64,000 bases of DNA from Desulfobacter sp. (GTDB lineage: Bacteria; Desulfobacterota; Desulfobacteria; Desulfobacterales; Desulfobacteraceae), in the NCBI GenBank assembly GCA_028768525.1, contig CP054837.1, positions 4,088,001 through 4,152,000 on the forward strand, written 5' to 3'. Position 1 is the first letter of the stretch. The number at the start of each line of letters is the position of its first letter. A model generated the notes under the pieces. The model made no database searches, had not been told where the DNA came from, and worked only from the letters and a program-made list of their open reading frames with translations. Below, piece after piece: positions 33,268 to 42,225 of the stretch. The translations under genes were made by a program, and so were the position numbers.

Positions 33268-35284
33268 GGATCTGGATTTCAGGCTTGCCCTCGTCCATGG
33301 GATCTTTGGACAGGACTTCCTTTATTTTTACATTGGTTAGATGTTCCGTCACTTCCCGGGTTGCACCGCCCGGCCCGCTGACCACGGTGCCCGGACTGAC
33401 CCTGCCGGTAACACAAACCACCGGGGTTCCGGGATTTGCCGCCTGCCAGTCACTGAAATTGGCCTGTTCGTAGAAAAAATCCTCCAGGTTATCTTCCACC
33501 TGCTCCCGCTCGCCAGCAAGGTCCAGCATCTTTTTTTCCTTTTTCTCAATCCGTTCGAAGATTTGGTTGAGATCCTTTTCCAGCCTGGCGATCAATGCCT
33601 TGCTGTTCAGGGACCGGGACCCTTTTCCCCTTTCTTCTTCCGGCAGGGCGGCCGCCTCTTCCCTGGCCTTGTCCATCTGATAGGAGATCCGCCCGGTGGT
33701 TCCGTGGAGTTCGCGGACTTCCCGGGAAAGCGTGTCTGTTTTTGTCCGGATCTGTTCAAGCCGCTCCCTGCATTGGGCGATGCCCTGATCTATGGCCGCA
33801 ATCTCCCTGTCCGTAAAGGCGTCCACCCCTGCCGTAACCGTATTGGGAACGGATTTGTCCGTGCCCAGATGGCGGGTGAAAAGACCCATATTGCAGATAA
33901 TATTGGAAGAGATCACTTCGCCGTTGGCTATCAGCACGGCGCCGCTGGTTTCAATGGTGCAGTCAAGGATCTCCTTGGTGACGGTGAGGTTGCCCATGCA
34001 GAAGATTTCTGAATTCTGGATGAATTTGGCCGTGACATTGCCCCGGGCGTAGATCCGGGCATCATTGATGCTGTTAACCACGGTGACATCCCCCCGGGCA
34101 TGGATCTCTCCGCCGTCCACCGTGTTGATGCGCACGGACTGCCCCATGACCTTGAATCCGGCCTTTAGGGTGCCCTTGACATCAATGTCCCCGTGGTAAT
34201 TGAGGTGGCCGGTTTCATAGCTGACATCCTCTTTCACCGTAAAGGTGTCCGTGACCTGGATGGCGCCCGTCATGTCCAGCCGGGGATGGCCGTCTATTTC
34301 GGCGTACAGCCTGAACCCGTCTTCCGAAGGCACCACCCCGGACTTGAATTTTAAGGGAAGGTCTGCTGCGGGCGGCATTTCCACCTCCTGGTCGAAAATG
34401 GTTCTGCCGTTCCGGGCCTCTGACATGGGAAATTTTTCAGCCAGAAGGGTGCCCTCTTCCACCCAGGGGATTTCTCCCCTGTCTTTGAAATCGATCTTGC
34501 CCTCTGCATCCACCCCCGAGGCTTTCAAATGGTCTGTATCGAAATAATACTCCACCCGGGCATCCTTACCCGGCCGGGGAGGGGTCCCGGCGGCGGCTTT
34601 AAAGGGTTTCTCCCGAAATCCCTTTGACCGGATGAATCCCTGAATGTTTTTTTCCGGGGCCACCCCGTACAGGATGTCCAGGTCGCCCAGCCGGTTTTGT
34701 ATTTCCCTGGCCGTAATATCTTCTTCAAATTGATCTGTCTTTCTGATCATGGCGGTCATGCCCCGGCTGTCCACCTCAAGGAGAATGCCCCCGGGCAGTT
34801 CTGCTTTCAGGCTGTGGTCCGCTTGCCGGACAGGTGTCTGGGGGGACGCGTCGGGGGACTTTGCCAAGGGCGGGGAACTGGGCCGGGCAGCGGTGGTCTG
34901 CAGTTTTTTGGTGGTCTGGAGAATATTTTTAAACTGTTCCCTGGTGAGGACCCGGGTTTCCATCCAGAGTTCGCCGATGAACCTGGGCTGGGACTGACGC
35001 GCCATTGCCTGTTTTTGCCGGACCATTTCTTCCTTGAAGCGGGCGCTTTTTATATGGCCGAATTTAACTGCGATACGGCCGAACAGATCATTCTTTTTCA
35101 TGATCTTCAAGGCGTGGTAGGTTGAAATCAGGTGCTTCATCTGTCCCACTGAAATCATTTTTCTAGAGAGAAAATAATCCTTGAGTGCGACTTCCAGGTT
35201 GTCCGCCCCCCGGCAGGCCGCCAATGCCTCTGCGCACTGGTCCCGGGTAATGAGATTTTTCTGTAATGCGATTTTTTCAATCAT
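33248..35284 (-). CDS. FapA (DUF342) domain protein with N-terminal extension
   Basis: A 678-residue protein with the FapA/DUF342 right-handed beta-helix region in the middle (about 310-480), seen in GGEIHARGDVTVVNSINDARIYARGNVTAKFIQNSEI and repeated G(D/N)xxV turns, followed by a coiled coil (about 495-605, REIAAIDQGIAQCRERLEQIRTKTDTL). The first about 120 residues (ALQKNLITRDQCAEALAAC; KILQTTKKL) look like MshEN-type helical repeats found with secretion or pilus ATPases. FapA-family proteins are linked to cell-envelope and developmental regulation, but their mechanism is unknown. Coupled to the downstream 551-residue unknown gene. Confidence 0.82.
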   Translation of the reverse strand: MIEKIALQKNLITRDQCAEALAACRGADNLEVALKDYFLSRKMISVGQMKHLISTYHALKIMKKNDLFGRIAVKFGHIKSARFKEEMVRQKQAMARQSQPRFIGELWMETRVLTREQFKNILQTTKKLQTTAARPSSPPLAKSPDASPQTPVRQADHSLKAELPGGILLEVDSRGMTAMIRKTDQFEEDITAREIQNRLGDLDILYGVAPEKNIQGFIRSKGFREKPFKAAAGTPPRPGKDARVEYYFDTDHLKASGVDAEGKIDFKDRGEIPWVEEGTLLAEKFPMSEARNGRTIFDQEVEMPPAADLPLKFKSGVVPSEDGFRLYAEIDGHPRLDMTGAIQVTDTFTVKEDVSYETGHLNYHGDIDVKGTLKAGFKVMGQSVRINTVDGGEIHARGDVTVVNSINDARIYARGNVTAKFIQNSEIFCMGNLTVTKEILDCTIETSGAVLIANGEVISSNIICNMGLFTRHLGTDKSVPNTVTAGVDAFTDREIAAIDQGIAQCRERLEQIRTKTDTLSREVRELHGTTGRISYQMDKAREEAAALPEEERGKGSRSLNSKALIARLEKDLNQIFERIEKKEKKMLDLAGEREQVEDNLEDFFYEQANFSDWQAANPGTPVVCVTGRVSPGTVVSGPGGATREVTEHLTNVKIKEVLSKDPMDEGKPEIQIHDNIRK

Positions 35285-35602
35285 GTTTCATCTCAATCAA
35301 TGACGAACCGGATTGCCTTTGTCCCTCAACGGGCTGAACCCGGCCAATTCGGGGTGTTTAATTTTTCGGACAGTTTTTATTCTGTACCATTGCAGGGAAA
35401 ACATCAAGTAAAAACAGGAAAATCGGCGATTTACAGAAAAATCAGGCATTGGCCGGGAAGGGGTTTTTATGAGCCGGTATTTATTTACGGCCGGTGAGAA
35501 AAAATGGCCCGGTATTGATTGACTATGGGAATGAAATACTGTAGTTTCCCACACTTTGTATTGGTTGTATTGGTTTTTATTAACGTTTAAGGAGTAAAAA
35601 AT
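35285..35602. other. Intergenic region carrying the NSS transporter promoter
   Basis: About 318 bp between divergent genes. TTGACT at 35518-35523 sits upstream of a TACTGT/TAGTTT region, a plausible promoter for the transporter, and GGGAA / TTTCCC around 35527-35550 can form a small stem. No gene is supported. Confidence 0.4.
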
Positions 35603-37084
35603 ATGAAAAACAGAGAACAATGGGGGACCCGGGTCGGTTTTGTACTGGCGGCCGTCGGATCTGCCATCGGCCTGGGAAACATCTGGCGGTTTCCCTATAT
35701 GGCCTATGAAAACGGTGGCGGGGCCTTTTTCATCCCCTATCTTTTTGCCATGCTGACCGCCGGGATCCCGTTTATGATCCTGGAATTCGGCGTGGGCCAT
35801 AAGCTTCAGGGCTCCGCTCCCCGGATTTTTTCCCGCCTCTCCCAAAAATGGGAATGGCTGGGATGGTGGCAGATCCTGGTCTCCTTTACCATTTCCATCT
35901 ATTATGTGGCCGTGGTGGGATGGTCCATTTCCTATTTTGTCCTGGCATTTAACCAGGGATGGGGGGCCGAAACCAAGGATTTCTTTTTTAATACATATCT
36001 CCAGCTGACCTCCAGTCCCACGGATTTCGGGTCCATCCGCTGGCCCATCATGGCTGCCGTGGCCGGTGCCTGGGGCATCTGCTGGTTCGTCCTGTTCAAC
36101 GGGGTGAAAAAGGGCATTGAAGCGGCCTCAAAGATTTTCATGCCCCTGCTTTTTATCATGATCCTGATCATCACGGTGCGGGCGGTGACACTGGAAGGCT
36201 CCATGGAGGGGCTGAACTGGATGTTCAAGCCTGATTTTTCCGCCCTGATGAACTTTAAGGTCTGGATGGCTGCCTACGGCCAGATTTTCTTTTCGCTGAG
36301 CATCGGGTTCGCCATCATGCTGACCTACTCCTCCTACCTGCCCAAGGATGCGGATATGGCCAACAACGGGTTCATCACCGCCTTTGCCAACTGCGGGTTT
36401 TCCATTCTCTGCGGCATTCTGGTCTTTTCCGTTCTGGGGAACATGGCGGCCCAGCAGGGCGTGGGCGTGGACAAGGTGGTCAGCTCCGGCGTGGGGCTCG
36501 CTTTCATCACCATCCCCAAGGCCATCAACAGCCTTCCCGGCCCCGTACTTTTCGGCACCCTCTTTTTCATGGCCCTGATCTTTGCCGGCCTCTCTTCCAT
36601 GGTCTCCATCTGCGAGGTGACCATTGCGGCCCTGATGGAAAAATTTGACATTTCCAGGAAAAAAGCCGTTACCGTTTACTGCCTGGTGGGCATTGTCTGC
36701 GGTACGGTTTTCGCCACCCAGAGCGGCCTGCTGGTGCTGGACATCGTAGACCGGTTCATCATGAATTTCGGGGTGCTTGCCGGCGGCCTTGTGGAAATCA
36801 TCTTCCTGACCTGGTTCTGCCGCCTCGCCGATTTCCAGAAACATATCAACAGCACATCGGATTTCTCCGTTGGCAGCTGGTGGATTTTCTGCCTTAAGAT
36901 CATCACCCCGGCCGTGCTGGGCTATATGAGCATTAAAAATCTCATCGGCGATATAACAACACCCTACGGGGGATATCCGGCATCGTCCCTGTTCTGGTTC
37001 GGCTGGTTCCTGGTGGTGGCCATTGTTATCGTCAGCTTCATTATCCAGGCCGGCGGCCTGAAGAACAGAGGAGTTCAATCATGA
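35603..37084 (+). CDS. Sodium-dependent transporter, NSS/SNF (LeuT-like) family
   Basis: A 493-residue inner-membrane symporter with about 12 spans. TM1 shows the family motif AAVGSAIGLGNIWRFPYMAYENGGGAFFIPYL (start about residue 12) with the unwound GLGN segment that binds sodium and substrate. Downstream helices include SIGFAIMLTYSSYLPKD and ITIPKAINSLPGP. LeuT-type NSS carriers import amino acids with sodium. The stop codon overlaps the start of a 33-codon gene (ATGA), the MetS-like partner found with MetP/MhsT-type bacterial NSS proteins. The start at 35603 has AAGGAG upstream. Likely substrates are methionine, alanine or other hydrophobic amino acids. Confidence 0.93.
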   Translation: MKNREQWGTRVGFVLAAVGSAIGLGNIWRFPYMAYENGGGAFFIPYLFAMLTAGIPFMILEFGVGHKLQGSAPRIFSRLSQKWEWLGWWQILVSFTISIYYVAVVGWSISYFVLAFNQGWGAETKDFFFNTYLQLTSSPTDFGSIRWPIMAAVAGAWGICWFVLFNGVKKGIEAASKIFMPLLFIMILIITVRAVTLEGSMEGLNWMFKPDFSALMNFKVWMAAYGQIFFSLSIGFAIMLTYSSYLPKDADMANNGFITAFANCGFSILCGILVFSVLGNMAAQQGVGVDKVVSSGVGLAFITIPKAINSLPGPVLFGTLFFMALIFAGLSSMVSICEVTIAALMEKFDISRKKAVTVYCLVGIVCGTVFATQSGLLVLDIVDRFIMNFGVLAGGLVEIIFLTWFCRLADFQKHINSTSDFSVGSWWIFCLKIITPAVLGYMSIKNLIGDITTPYGGYPASSLFWFGWFLVVAIVIVSFIIQAGGLKNRGVQS

Positions 37085-37182
37085 CCACATCCGCACTCAT
37101 CATGATGGTAATCGGCCTCGGGGTCACCTGGGGCGGTGCAGCTGCCTGTATCGCCATTGCCATTAAAAAGAAAGAAATCTAA
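37081..37182 (+). CDS. metS: MetS-family small subunit of the NSS transporter
   Basis: A 33-residue single-span membrane peptide read directly from 37081: a short polar start (MTTSAL), a hydrophobic helix rich in Ile/Val/Gly/Ala, and the tail KKKEI. Length, position and composition match the MetS family (the small subunit that partners MetP in Corynebacterium). It begins within the stop of the transporter gene (ATGA) with GGAG eight bases upstream, so the two are translationally coupled. Too short to be found by simple length cut-offs. Confidence 0.8.
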   Translation: MTTSALIMMVIGLGVTWGGAAACIAIAIKKKEI

Positions 37183-37361
37183 CCTGATTTCATCCGGCTG
37201 CTCCTGCCCTGTCTCCCCAGGCCGGGGGCGGCCGCTTTCTTCATCCTGCCCAGGGGAATACCCGGCGGCTGATTAACCGTCTGGCCGTATCGCCGGGCAG
37301 GCATTTCTGGCGGTGCCTTCCGTGGGGCCGGATATAAGGGGTGTTGCTGCGGGAATGTTTC

Positions 37362-38105
37362 TTATTTTTTTATGCCGTATCCTGCCATAATCTTATCATA
37401 GGTTCCGTCGGCGATGAGTTTTTCAAGCGCCGCATCGAATTGATCTCTGATTGCCATCAGCCCCCTGGCTTTTGAAAAGGCAATGAAACTGTCCACCGCC
37501 TGGACCGCCGGGCTCAGCCGTTTAAACTCGTGATCGAGTCCCATTTTTTTGATGGTGGAATCCCCCATATAGACATTTGAGATGACCAGATCCACGCGGT
37601 TGGCTTTCAGCTTTTTAAAATTGCATTTCAGATTTTGAACAACCCTGGTATTCAGTTGTTCCCGGACATCATCAAATTTTTTCCCGTAGCTTATAGTGTT
37701 TAAAACACCGATTCTCTGGGACTTGAGTTTCAGCAGGTCCCCATCATACTTGATGCCGCTGTCTTTGCGGACATAAAAGGCAATGATCTGGGGAATGAGA
37801 ACGGTTTTTGAATAATCCAGGAATTGTTCTCTTTCGTCATTCTTGTAGGCGGTGAAAATCGCGTCGGCCTCCCCCCGCTTCACCATGCGCAGGGATCTTG
37901 CCCACGGATAGATACGGATATCAACGGTATGCCCCAGGTGCGCCATGATTGTTTTTACGATATCAACCGCTATCCCTTCTGCCTCCCCGTTTCTGCCTGC
38001 ATATTCCAGCGGCGGGAATTCCAGGGATACGAAATTAAAATGATCCGCAGATGCCGGTATGGAGCAGCAGAAAATTAATAGTAAAACTATTATGCCTTCT
38101 TTCAT
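37362..38105 (-). CDS. Periplasmic amino-acid-binding protein (SBP family 3)
   Basis: A 247-residue SBP_bac_3 protein. Signal peptide about 1-19 (ending SIPASA). FVSLEFPPLEYAGRNGEAEGIAVDIVKTIMAHLG (about 24-57) is the family's opening lobe, with the GIAVDIV motif; RMVKRGEADAIFTAYKNDER corresponds to the lobe-1 ligand region and DQFDAALEKLIADGTYDKIMAGYG to the C-terminus. No permease or ATPase genes are next to it. The start at 38105 (MKEGIIVLLLIF) has AAAGGAGTGATC upstream; 43 further open codons upstream are rejected. Orphan binding proteins of this type may serve distant transporters or act as sensors. Confidence 0.85.
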   Translation of the reverse strand: MKEGIIVLLLIFCCSIPASADHFNFVSLEFPPLEYAGRNGEAEGIAVDIVKTIMAHLGHTVDIRIYPWARSLRMVKRGEADAIFTAYKNDEREQFLDYSKTVLIPQIIAFYVRKDSGIKYDGDLLKLKSQRIGVLNTISYGKKFDDVREQLNTRVVQNLKCNFKKLKANRVDLVISNVYMGDSTIKKMGLDHEFKRLSPAVQAVDSFIAFSKARGLMAIRDQFDAALEKLIADGTYDKIMAGYGIKK

Positions 38106-38291
38106 GATCACTCCTTTGGGATTGAATCTCTCTCCTTTATGGGCAGCATACCATAGGCCGCAGGGTGTGACCATATCCTGATGCATTTCAGTCGGTTTTT
38201 GCCTGGACGGTTCCCTGTTTTCCCGTATTGACAATCCTTGTCCGGCTTAGTATGACTCCCGGGTTTACCGGGATAAAAAAAAGGATTTACC

Positions 38292-39476
38292 ATGCGATAT
38301 CTCATCCTTGTCTCTGCTGTGGTCATGCAGGTTTGTCTGGGGGCCACCTATTCCTGGAGTGTGTATGTCCAGCCGCTGAAAGACCTGACCGGCCTGGCCC
38401 AGGGTCCGGTCCAGATTCCCTTTACCGTATTTTATTTTATATTTCCGGCCACCATGATGGTGGCGGGCAGTTATCTGCCCAGAATCGGGCCGAGGCGCTC
38501 CGCCATGGCCGGGGGGCTGTTCTTCGGCGGGGGATGGCTGCTGGCCGGACTGGGGGCCCATTCCTTTGTGTTCACGGTGCTGGGCATCGGTGCCATGGCC
38601 GGCATGGGGGCGGGCATGGCCTATATCGTTCCCATTGCCGTGTGCATCCGCTGGTTTCCACGGTCCAAGGGGCTGGTTACCGGGGTTGCCGTGGCCGGGT
38701 TCGGCGGCGGTGCCGCCATGGTGAGCCAGGCCGGGGGATATATGATTTCGTCCATGGGCCTTACCCCGTTTTATACCTTTGGGGTGTTCGGGATGCTTTT
38801 TCTCTGCCTTGTCACCGGGGCCGGCGCCCTGATGCATTTTCCCAGAACCCCCGATGCCGCCGGTGAAGGATGTGGGACACCTGCCCCGGCAAAGGTGCTC
38901 ACCCATATTAATTTTCGCATTCTTTATTTTGCCATGTTCATCGGGCTGGCCGCCGGGTTCGCCGTGAACGCCAACCTAAAGGAGTTGTACCGGGGCGGGG
39001 GCGACGCTGTGGGCCTCGGGATCACGGCGGTTTCGCTGTTTGCCCTGGCCAATGCTGCCGGCCGGGTCATCTGGGGCGCAGTCTTCGACCGGACTGCATC
39101 CGCCGCCGCCATCCAGGCCAACCTGGGGTGCCAGGCTTTGGTACTCGGAACAGCCCCTTTTCTGACGAATACGGCCTGGGGATTTATGGCCCTGGCCCTG
39201 GCCACGGGATTCAATTACGGCGGGGTGCTGGTGATCTATGCGGCGTCGGCATCCAGAAGCTGGGGGGCCGGAAATATCGGCCAGGTCTACGGGTGGCTGT
39301 TTACATCCAATATCCCGGCCGCCCTCTCCCCGATTCTGGCCGGGCTTGTGTTTGACCGGATGAATACCTTCACCCCGGCCCTGGCCGTGCTGGCCGTGCT
39401 GCTGGCCGCAGCCGCCATGGTGATCCGGCGGAAGTCCGCTGCGGTCAATGCAAGAGACTGTCTTGGGGAGGCCTGA
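38292..39476 (+). CDS. MFS transporter, oxalate/formate antiporter-like (OFA)
   Basis: A 394-residue MFS carrier with about 12 spans. The N-terminal helix has VVMQVCLGATYSWSVYVQPLK, a hallmark of the OFA/monocarboxylate subfamily, and the loop between TM2 and TM3 has GSYLPRIGPRRSAMAGG, matching the MFS G-x-L-x-D-R-x-G-R-R signature in variant form. YGWLFTSNIPAALSPILAGLVFD is also typical of the family. OFA carriers exchange or import organic acids. The start at 38292 has AAAAAGGATTTACC upstream. The C-terminus overlaps the converging metallo-hydrolase gene by 32 bp. Confidence 0.88.
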   Translation: MRYLILVSAVVMQVCLGATYSWSVYVQPLKDLTGLAQGPVQIPFTVFYFIFPATMMVAGSYLPRIGPRRSAMAGGLFFGGGWLLAGLGAHSFVFTVLGIGAMAGMGAGMAYIVPIAVCIRWFPRSKGLVTGVAVAGFGGGAAMVSQAGGYMISSMGLTPFYTFGVFGMLFLCLVTGAGALMHFPRTPDAAGEGCGTPAPAKVLTHINFRILYFAMFIGLAAGFAVNANLKELYRGGGDAVGLGITAVSLFALANAAGRVIWGAVFDRTASAAAIQANLGCQALVLGTAPFLTNTAWGFMALALATGFNYGGVLVIYAASASRSWGAGNIGQVYGWLFTSNIPAALSPILAGLVFDRMNTFTPALAVLAVLLAAAAMVIRRKSAAVNARDCLGEA

Positions 39477-40551
39477 GGGGCAGAATTTCGCCGATCTCCA
39501 GGCGTTTGAACCGTGAGGGATCCAGTTTGTTTTTCCGGATATGCCTGGCCAGGTCCAGGCCGGGGAAACCGGCTGGCTCACTGCCCAGGGGGAAGGTCCC
39601 CCATTGGGTGGGAATGAAAAAACGGGCCTTTAGGTCCCGGAACCCCTGGACCGCTTCGGCCACGTTCATGTGCTGGTAGTGCATGAACCACCTGGGGTGG
39701 TAGGCGGTGGTGGCCATGAAGGCGTAGTCGATGCCCGGATATTTTTTCCCCACCTCTTTGAACCCTTTAAAATAGCCGGAGTCTCCCCCGAAATAGAGGG
39801 TGGCTTCGGGGGTGATCAGCAGCCAGGCCCCCCACAGGCTTTTGTTCCGGCCCAGCCCCAGGCGCATGGACCAGTGCTGGGTGGGGAGAAACACCAGGCG
39901 GTTGCCCTTTCCCAGGTCTCTTTCTTCCCACCAGTCCATCTCCCGGGTATGGGGTTTGCCCATGGCTTTCACATACGCCCCCAGACCCAGGGGAACAAAT
40001 ACCTGTGAGGCTTTGGGCAGGCCTTCCACGGAAAGGCGGTCCAGGTGGTCGTAATGGTTGTGGGAGATCAGGATATTGGGCCGTTCTGCCAGGGTGTTCA
40101 ACTCTTCCAGGGTGAGGGCCGGCGGGGTGACCCGGGCGGGGATCAGGGCCCTTTTGGAGAATATGGGGTCGGTGAGCCAGTACTGGCCGTTGATCCGGAC
40201 CAGGAATGTATTGTGGCCGATCCAGAGGATGAAATCGCCGGCCGCGTTTTTGACCCGTTCCAAAGCCCGGAGTTGGACCCGGGGAAGATATCTCCTTTCT
40301 TCTTTCGTGTAATCGGTGCGGGTGAAAAGTTTCCAGGCAAGGATCTCCAGGAAATTTTTGTCCCTCATTTTCATCCATGGGGCGAAAAAACGGCCGCCCT
40401 GTTCATGGCGGGCATAAAGGTCCGGGGCGCGGGTGGCTTCAACGGCTGTCCGCCATTTGTCTTCTGAAAAATCAGCCTTGTCTTTTGAGGCACAGGATAG
40501 AAAGAGCAGGAGAATAAAGGCCGGTATCAGGATGACGCGCCTGTCGGTCAT
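39445..40551 (-). CDS. Lipoprotein MBL-fold metallo-hydrolase (NAPE-PLD-like)
   Basis: A 368-residue metallo-beta-lactamase-fold hydrolase of the L-ascorbate-6-phosphate lactonase/NAPE-PLD-like group. The N-terminus has a signal sequence with lipobox LLFLSC (about residues 14-19), so it is probably a periplasmic or outer-membrane lipoprotein. The metal motif is ISHNHYDHLD (HxHxDH-like); W(I/L)GHNTFLVRINGQYWLTDPIFS, TQHWSMR and YFGGDSGY are further family blocks. The start at 40551 matches the lipoprotein layout; the 86 open codons upstream overlap the next gene and are rejected. Natural substrate unknown. Confidence 0.88.
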   Translation of the reverse strand: MTDRRVILIPAFILLLFLSCASKDKADFSEDKWRTAVEATRAPDLYARHEQGGRFFAPWMKMRDKNFLEILAWKLFTRTDYTKEERRYLPRVQLRALERVKNAAGDFILWIGHNTFLVRINGQYWLTDPIFSKRALIPARVTPPALTLEELNTLAERPNILISHNHYDHLDRLSVEGLPKASQVFVPLGLGAYVKAMGKPHTREMDWWEERDLGKGNRLVFLPTQHWSMRLGLGRNKSLWGAWLLITPEATLYFGGDSGYFKGFKEVGKKYPGIDYAFMATTAYHPRWFMHYQHMNVAEAVQGFRDLKARFFIPTQWGTFPLGSEPAGFPGLDLARHIRKNKLDPSRFKRLEIGEILPLRPPQDSLLH

Positions 40552-40564
40552 GGCGGGCCGCTGT

Positions 40565-41071
40565 TTACAATTCCCTGGGATCGTAGGCCCAGTGGAGAAG
40601 GGCCTGGCGCTGTTTGGGGCGGCAGGCGGCGTCCCCTGGCCTGCAGTTCTTTTTAATGGCGGCGACATGGCGCTGGATGCCTTTCCACCGCCGGATCTGG
40701 CGCAGGTCTTCATTGGGGATCCGCCTCCCCATGTAGTAGCGGCAGTACCATTGAAACCAGCCCCTGGGATCATCGGGGTGGATCCAGCCAAGATCCTGCC
40801 ACATGGCAAGGGATTGGGACGCCGATACGCCGTAGTAGTTCAGGGAAACATCTTTTTTTCCCGGGGAAAGCCGGGCCTCTTCAAACCAGTCTTTGGGAAA
40901 TTCATCCTTACAGTCGTTCATGTAACATCCCCCGAAAATACCCAGGGCAAGTAATTCCTTGGGGGAGAGGGCCGGGGCGAATTCCGGGTGGAATTCCCTG
41001 CCCATGGGTGCTGCGCACTTGTAGGTATATCCCTGCTGCATGAGGTCGTTGACGCGTATAATTCTGGTCAT
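40565..41071 (-). CDS. Conserved-looking hypothetical protein (Cys/Trp/Arg-rich)
   Basis: A 168-residue soluble protein without signal or membrane span. Distinctive blocks are GIFGGCYMNDCKDEFP, LNYYGVSASQSLAMWQDLGWIHPDDPRGWFQWYCRYYMGRR and HVAAIKKNCRPGDAACRPKQRQALLHWAYD, with regularly spaced Cys and Trp residues that suggest a compact conserved fold. I do not recognise a characterised family. The start at 41071 has GGAGGTAGC directly upstream; a 29-codon longer frame is rejected. It lies 13 bp before the lipoprotein hydrolase start, so the two are probably co-transcribed. Confidence 0.72.
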   Translation of the reverse strand: MTRIIRVNDLMQQGYTYKCAAPMGREFHPEFAPALSPKELLALGIFGGCYMNDCKDEFPKDWFEEARLSPGKKDVSLNYYGVSASQSLAMWQDLGWIHPDDPRGWFQWYCRYYMGRRIPNEDLRQIRRWKGIQRHVAAIKKNCRPGDAACRPKQRQALLHWAYDPREL

Positions 41072-41198
41072 GCTACCTCCTGTGGCTGTGGATGGCTCCG
41101 TACAGAAAAATGAACTGCCTGCGAATTCATATCTATATACTGGGGCGGGGAATGTCAATCCAATGATGGCGGTAAGGGAAAATTCTGCCGGGGAAGGA

Positions 41199-42083
41199 TC
41201 AGATCAGGCCCTGGCGGACCCCTTTTACTGCCGCCTGGGTTCTGTCACTGACGTTGAGTTTATTGAAAATGTTTATCATGTGGCTTTTCACCGTGTGGGG
41301 ACTGATGAACAGGTGGCGGCCGATTTCAGTATTGGTCTGGCCCCGGGCAATGTGGTCCAGGATTTGAAGTTCTCTGTCTGTGAGGGGCGGGAGGCGGTAA
41401 GTGTCATCCCGGGGCGGGGGCGCATGGGTACCGGAAATGGGAGCCAGCTGTGCTTCCAGCATTCTGATCTGTTCATCCTGATCCCTGATCCGCTGCTTTA
41501 GTTCCGCCGTATCAATTTTTAAAGAAACGGAATGGCTCAATTTCCCCTCTTTGTCAAAGACGGGATAGACGGCGTTTTCGCACATGGGCCGGGCCAGGCA
41601 CCGGCACTGGTCTGCCGTGGCCTTTCCCTTTGTCACCGCAGCCGCGAATGCCATACAGGTTGAAAAGCCGCACTCCCGGCAATTGTTCCCCGGCAGCAGC
41701 CTGAATATGTCCATGACCGGCACCCGGCGGATCTGGTTAAAATTGGGTTGAATACTCTCCTTTTTTTGATCGACGGAATCGAGAAATCCCATGAAGCGCT
41801 TGATAAAATCCAATGCCCCCTGCCGGGTTTCAAAAAAATGGGCCGTCGCCAGGTTGGGATAGAGCAGGCAGCGGTATTCCTCAAATAGAAATTTCACATG
41901 CTCGGGATGTTCATACCAGAGCGCATCATCCCTGGAGCCGTTGATATAGGGAAAGAGAAATCCGGCATCCTGGTCCGGCTTGAAGGAAAGGGACCAGACC
42001 CTGGCACTCCCCCCGCCTTCATCGGGACGGGGGCGGGGAATATTTGATACAATACAGGTTACATCGGAATAAGTTGTCAGCAT
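41199..42083 (-). CDS. LuxR-family regulator with a 4Fe-4S (CODH/ACS-type) motif
   Basis: A 294-residue transcription factor with a C-terminal LuxR/NarL-type HTH (about 232-294: LTDRELQILDHIARGQTNTEIGRHLFISPHTVKSHM). The middle has C135-x2-C138-x4-C143-x16-C160 in NNCRECGFSTCMAFAAAVTKGKATADQC, matching the 4Fe-4S domain seen in corrinoid Fe-S protein and other acetyl-CoA pathway proteins (PF04060-like). Two further Cys lie at 162 and 168. A coiled coil (about 190-213) links it to the HTH. The N-terminal 100 residues lack a receiver Asp pattern. A redox- or Fe-S-sensing LuxR regulator is inferred. It is divergent from a thioesterase and a polyferredoxin, which are candidate targets. Confidence 0.82.
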   Translation of the reverse strand: MLTTYSDVTCIVSNIPRPRPDEGGGSARVWSLSFKPDQDAGFLFPYINGSRDDALWYEHPEHVKFLFEEYRCLLYPNLATAHFFETRQGALDFIKRFMGFLDSVDQKKESIQPNFNQIRRVPVMDIFRLLPGNNCRECGFSTCMAFAAAVTKGKATADQCRCLARPMCENAVYPVFDKEGKLSHSVSLKIDTAELKQRIRDQDEQIRMLEAQLAPISGTHAPPPRDDTYRLPPLTDRELQILDHIARGQTNTEIGRHLFISPHTVKSHMINIFNKLNVSDRTQAAVKGVRQGLI

Positions 42084-42225
42084 ATCAGCCCCTTTGTTGT
42101 GTTTCCAATTTACCCATCATATCCAAAAAAATGAAAGATAAAACCCCCCAAATGGGGGATGCCCTGTTTTTTTCATGCTGCTACAACACAGATCAACGGA
42201 ACCGTTGACAATGGGAGGGGGGAAT

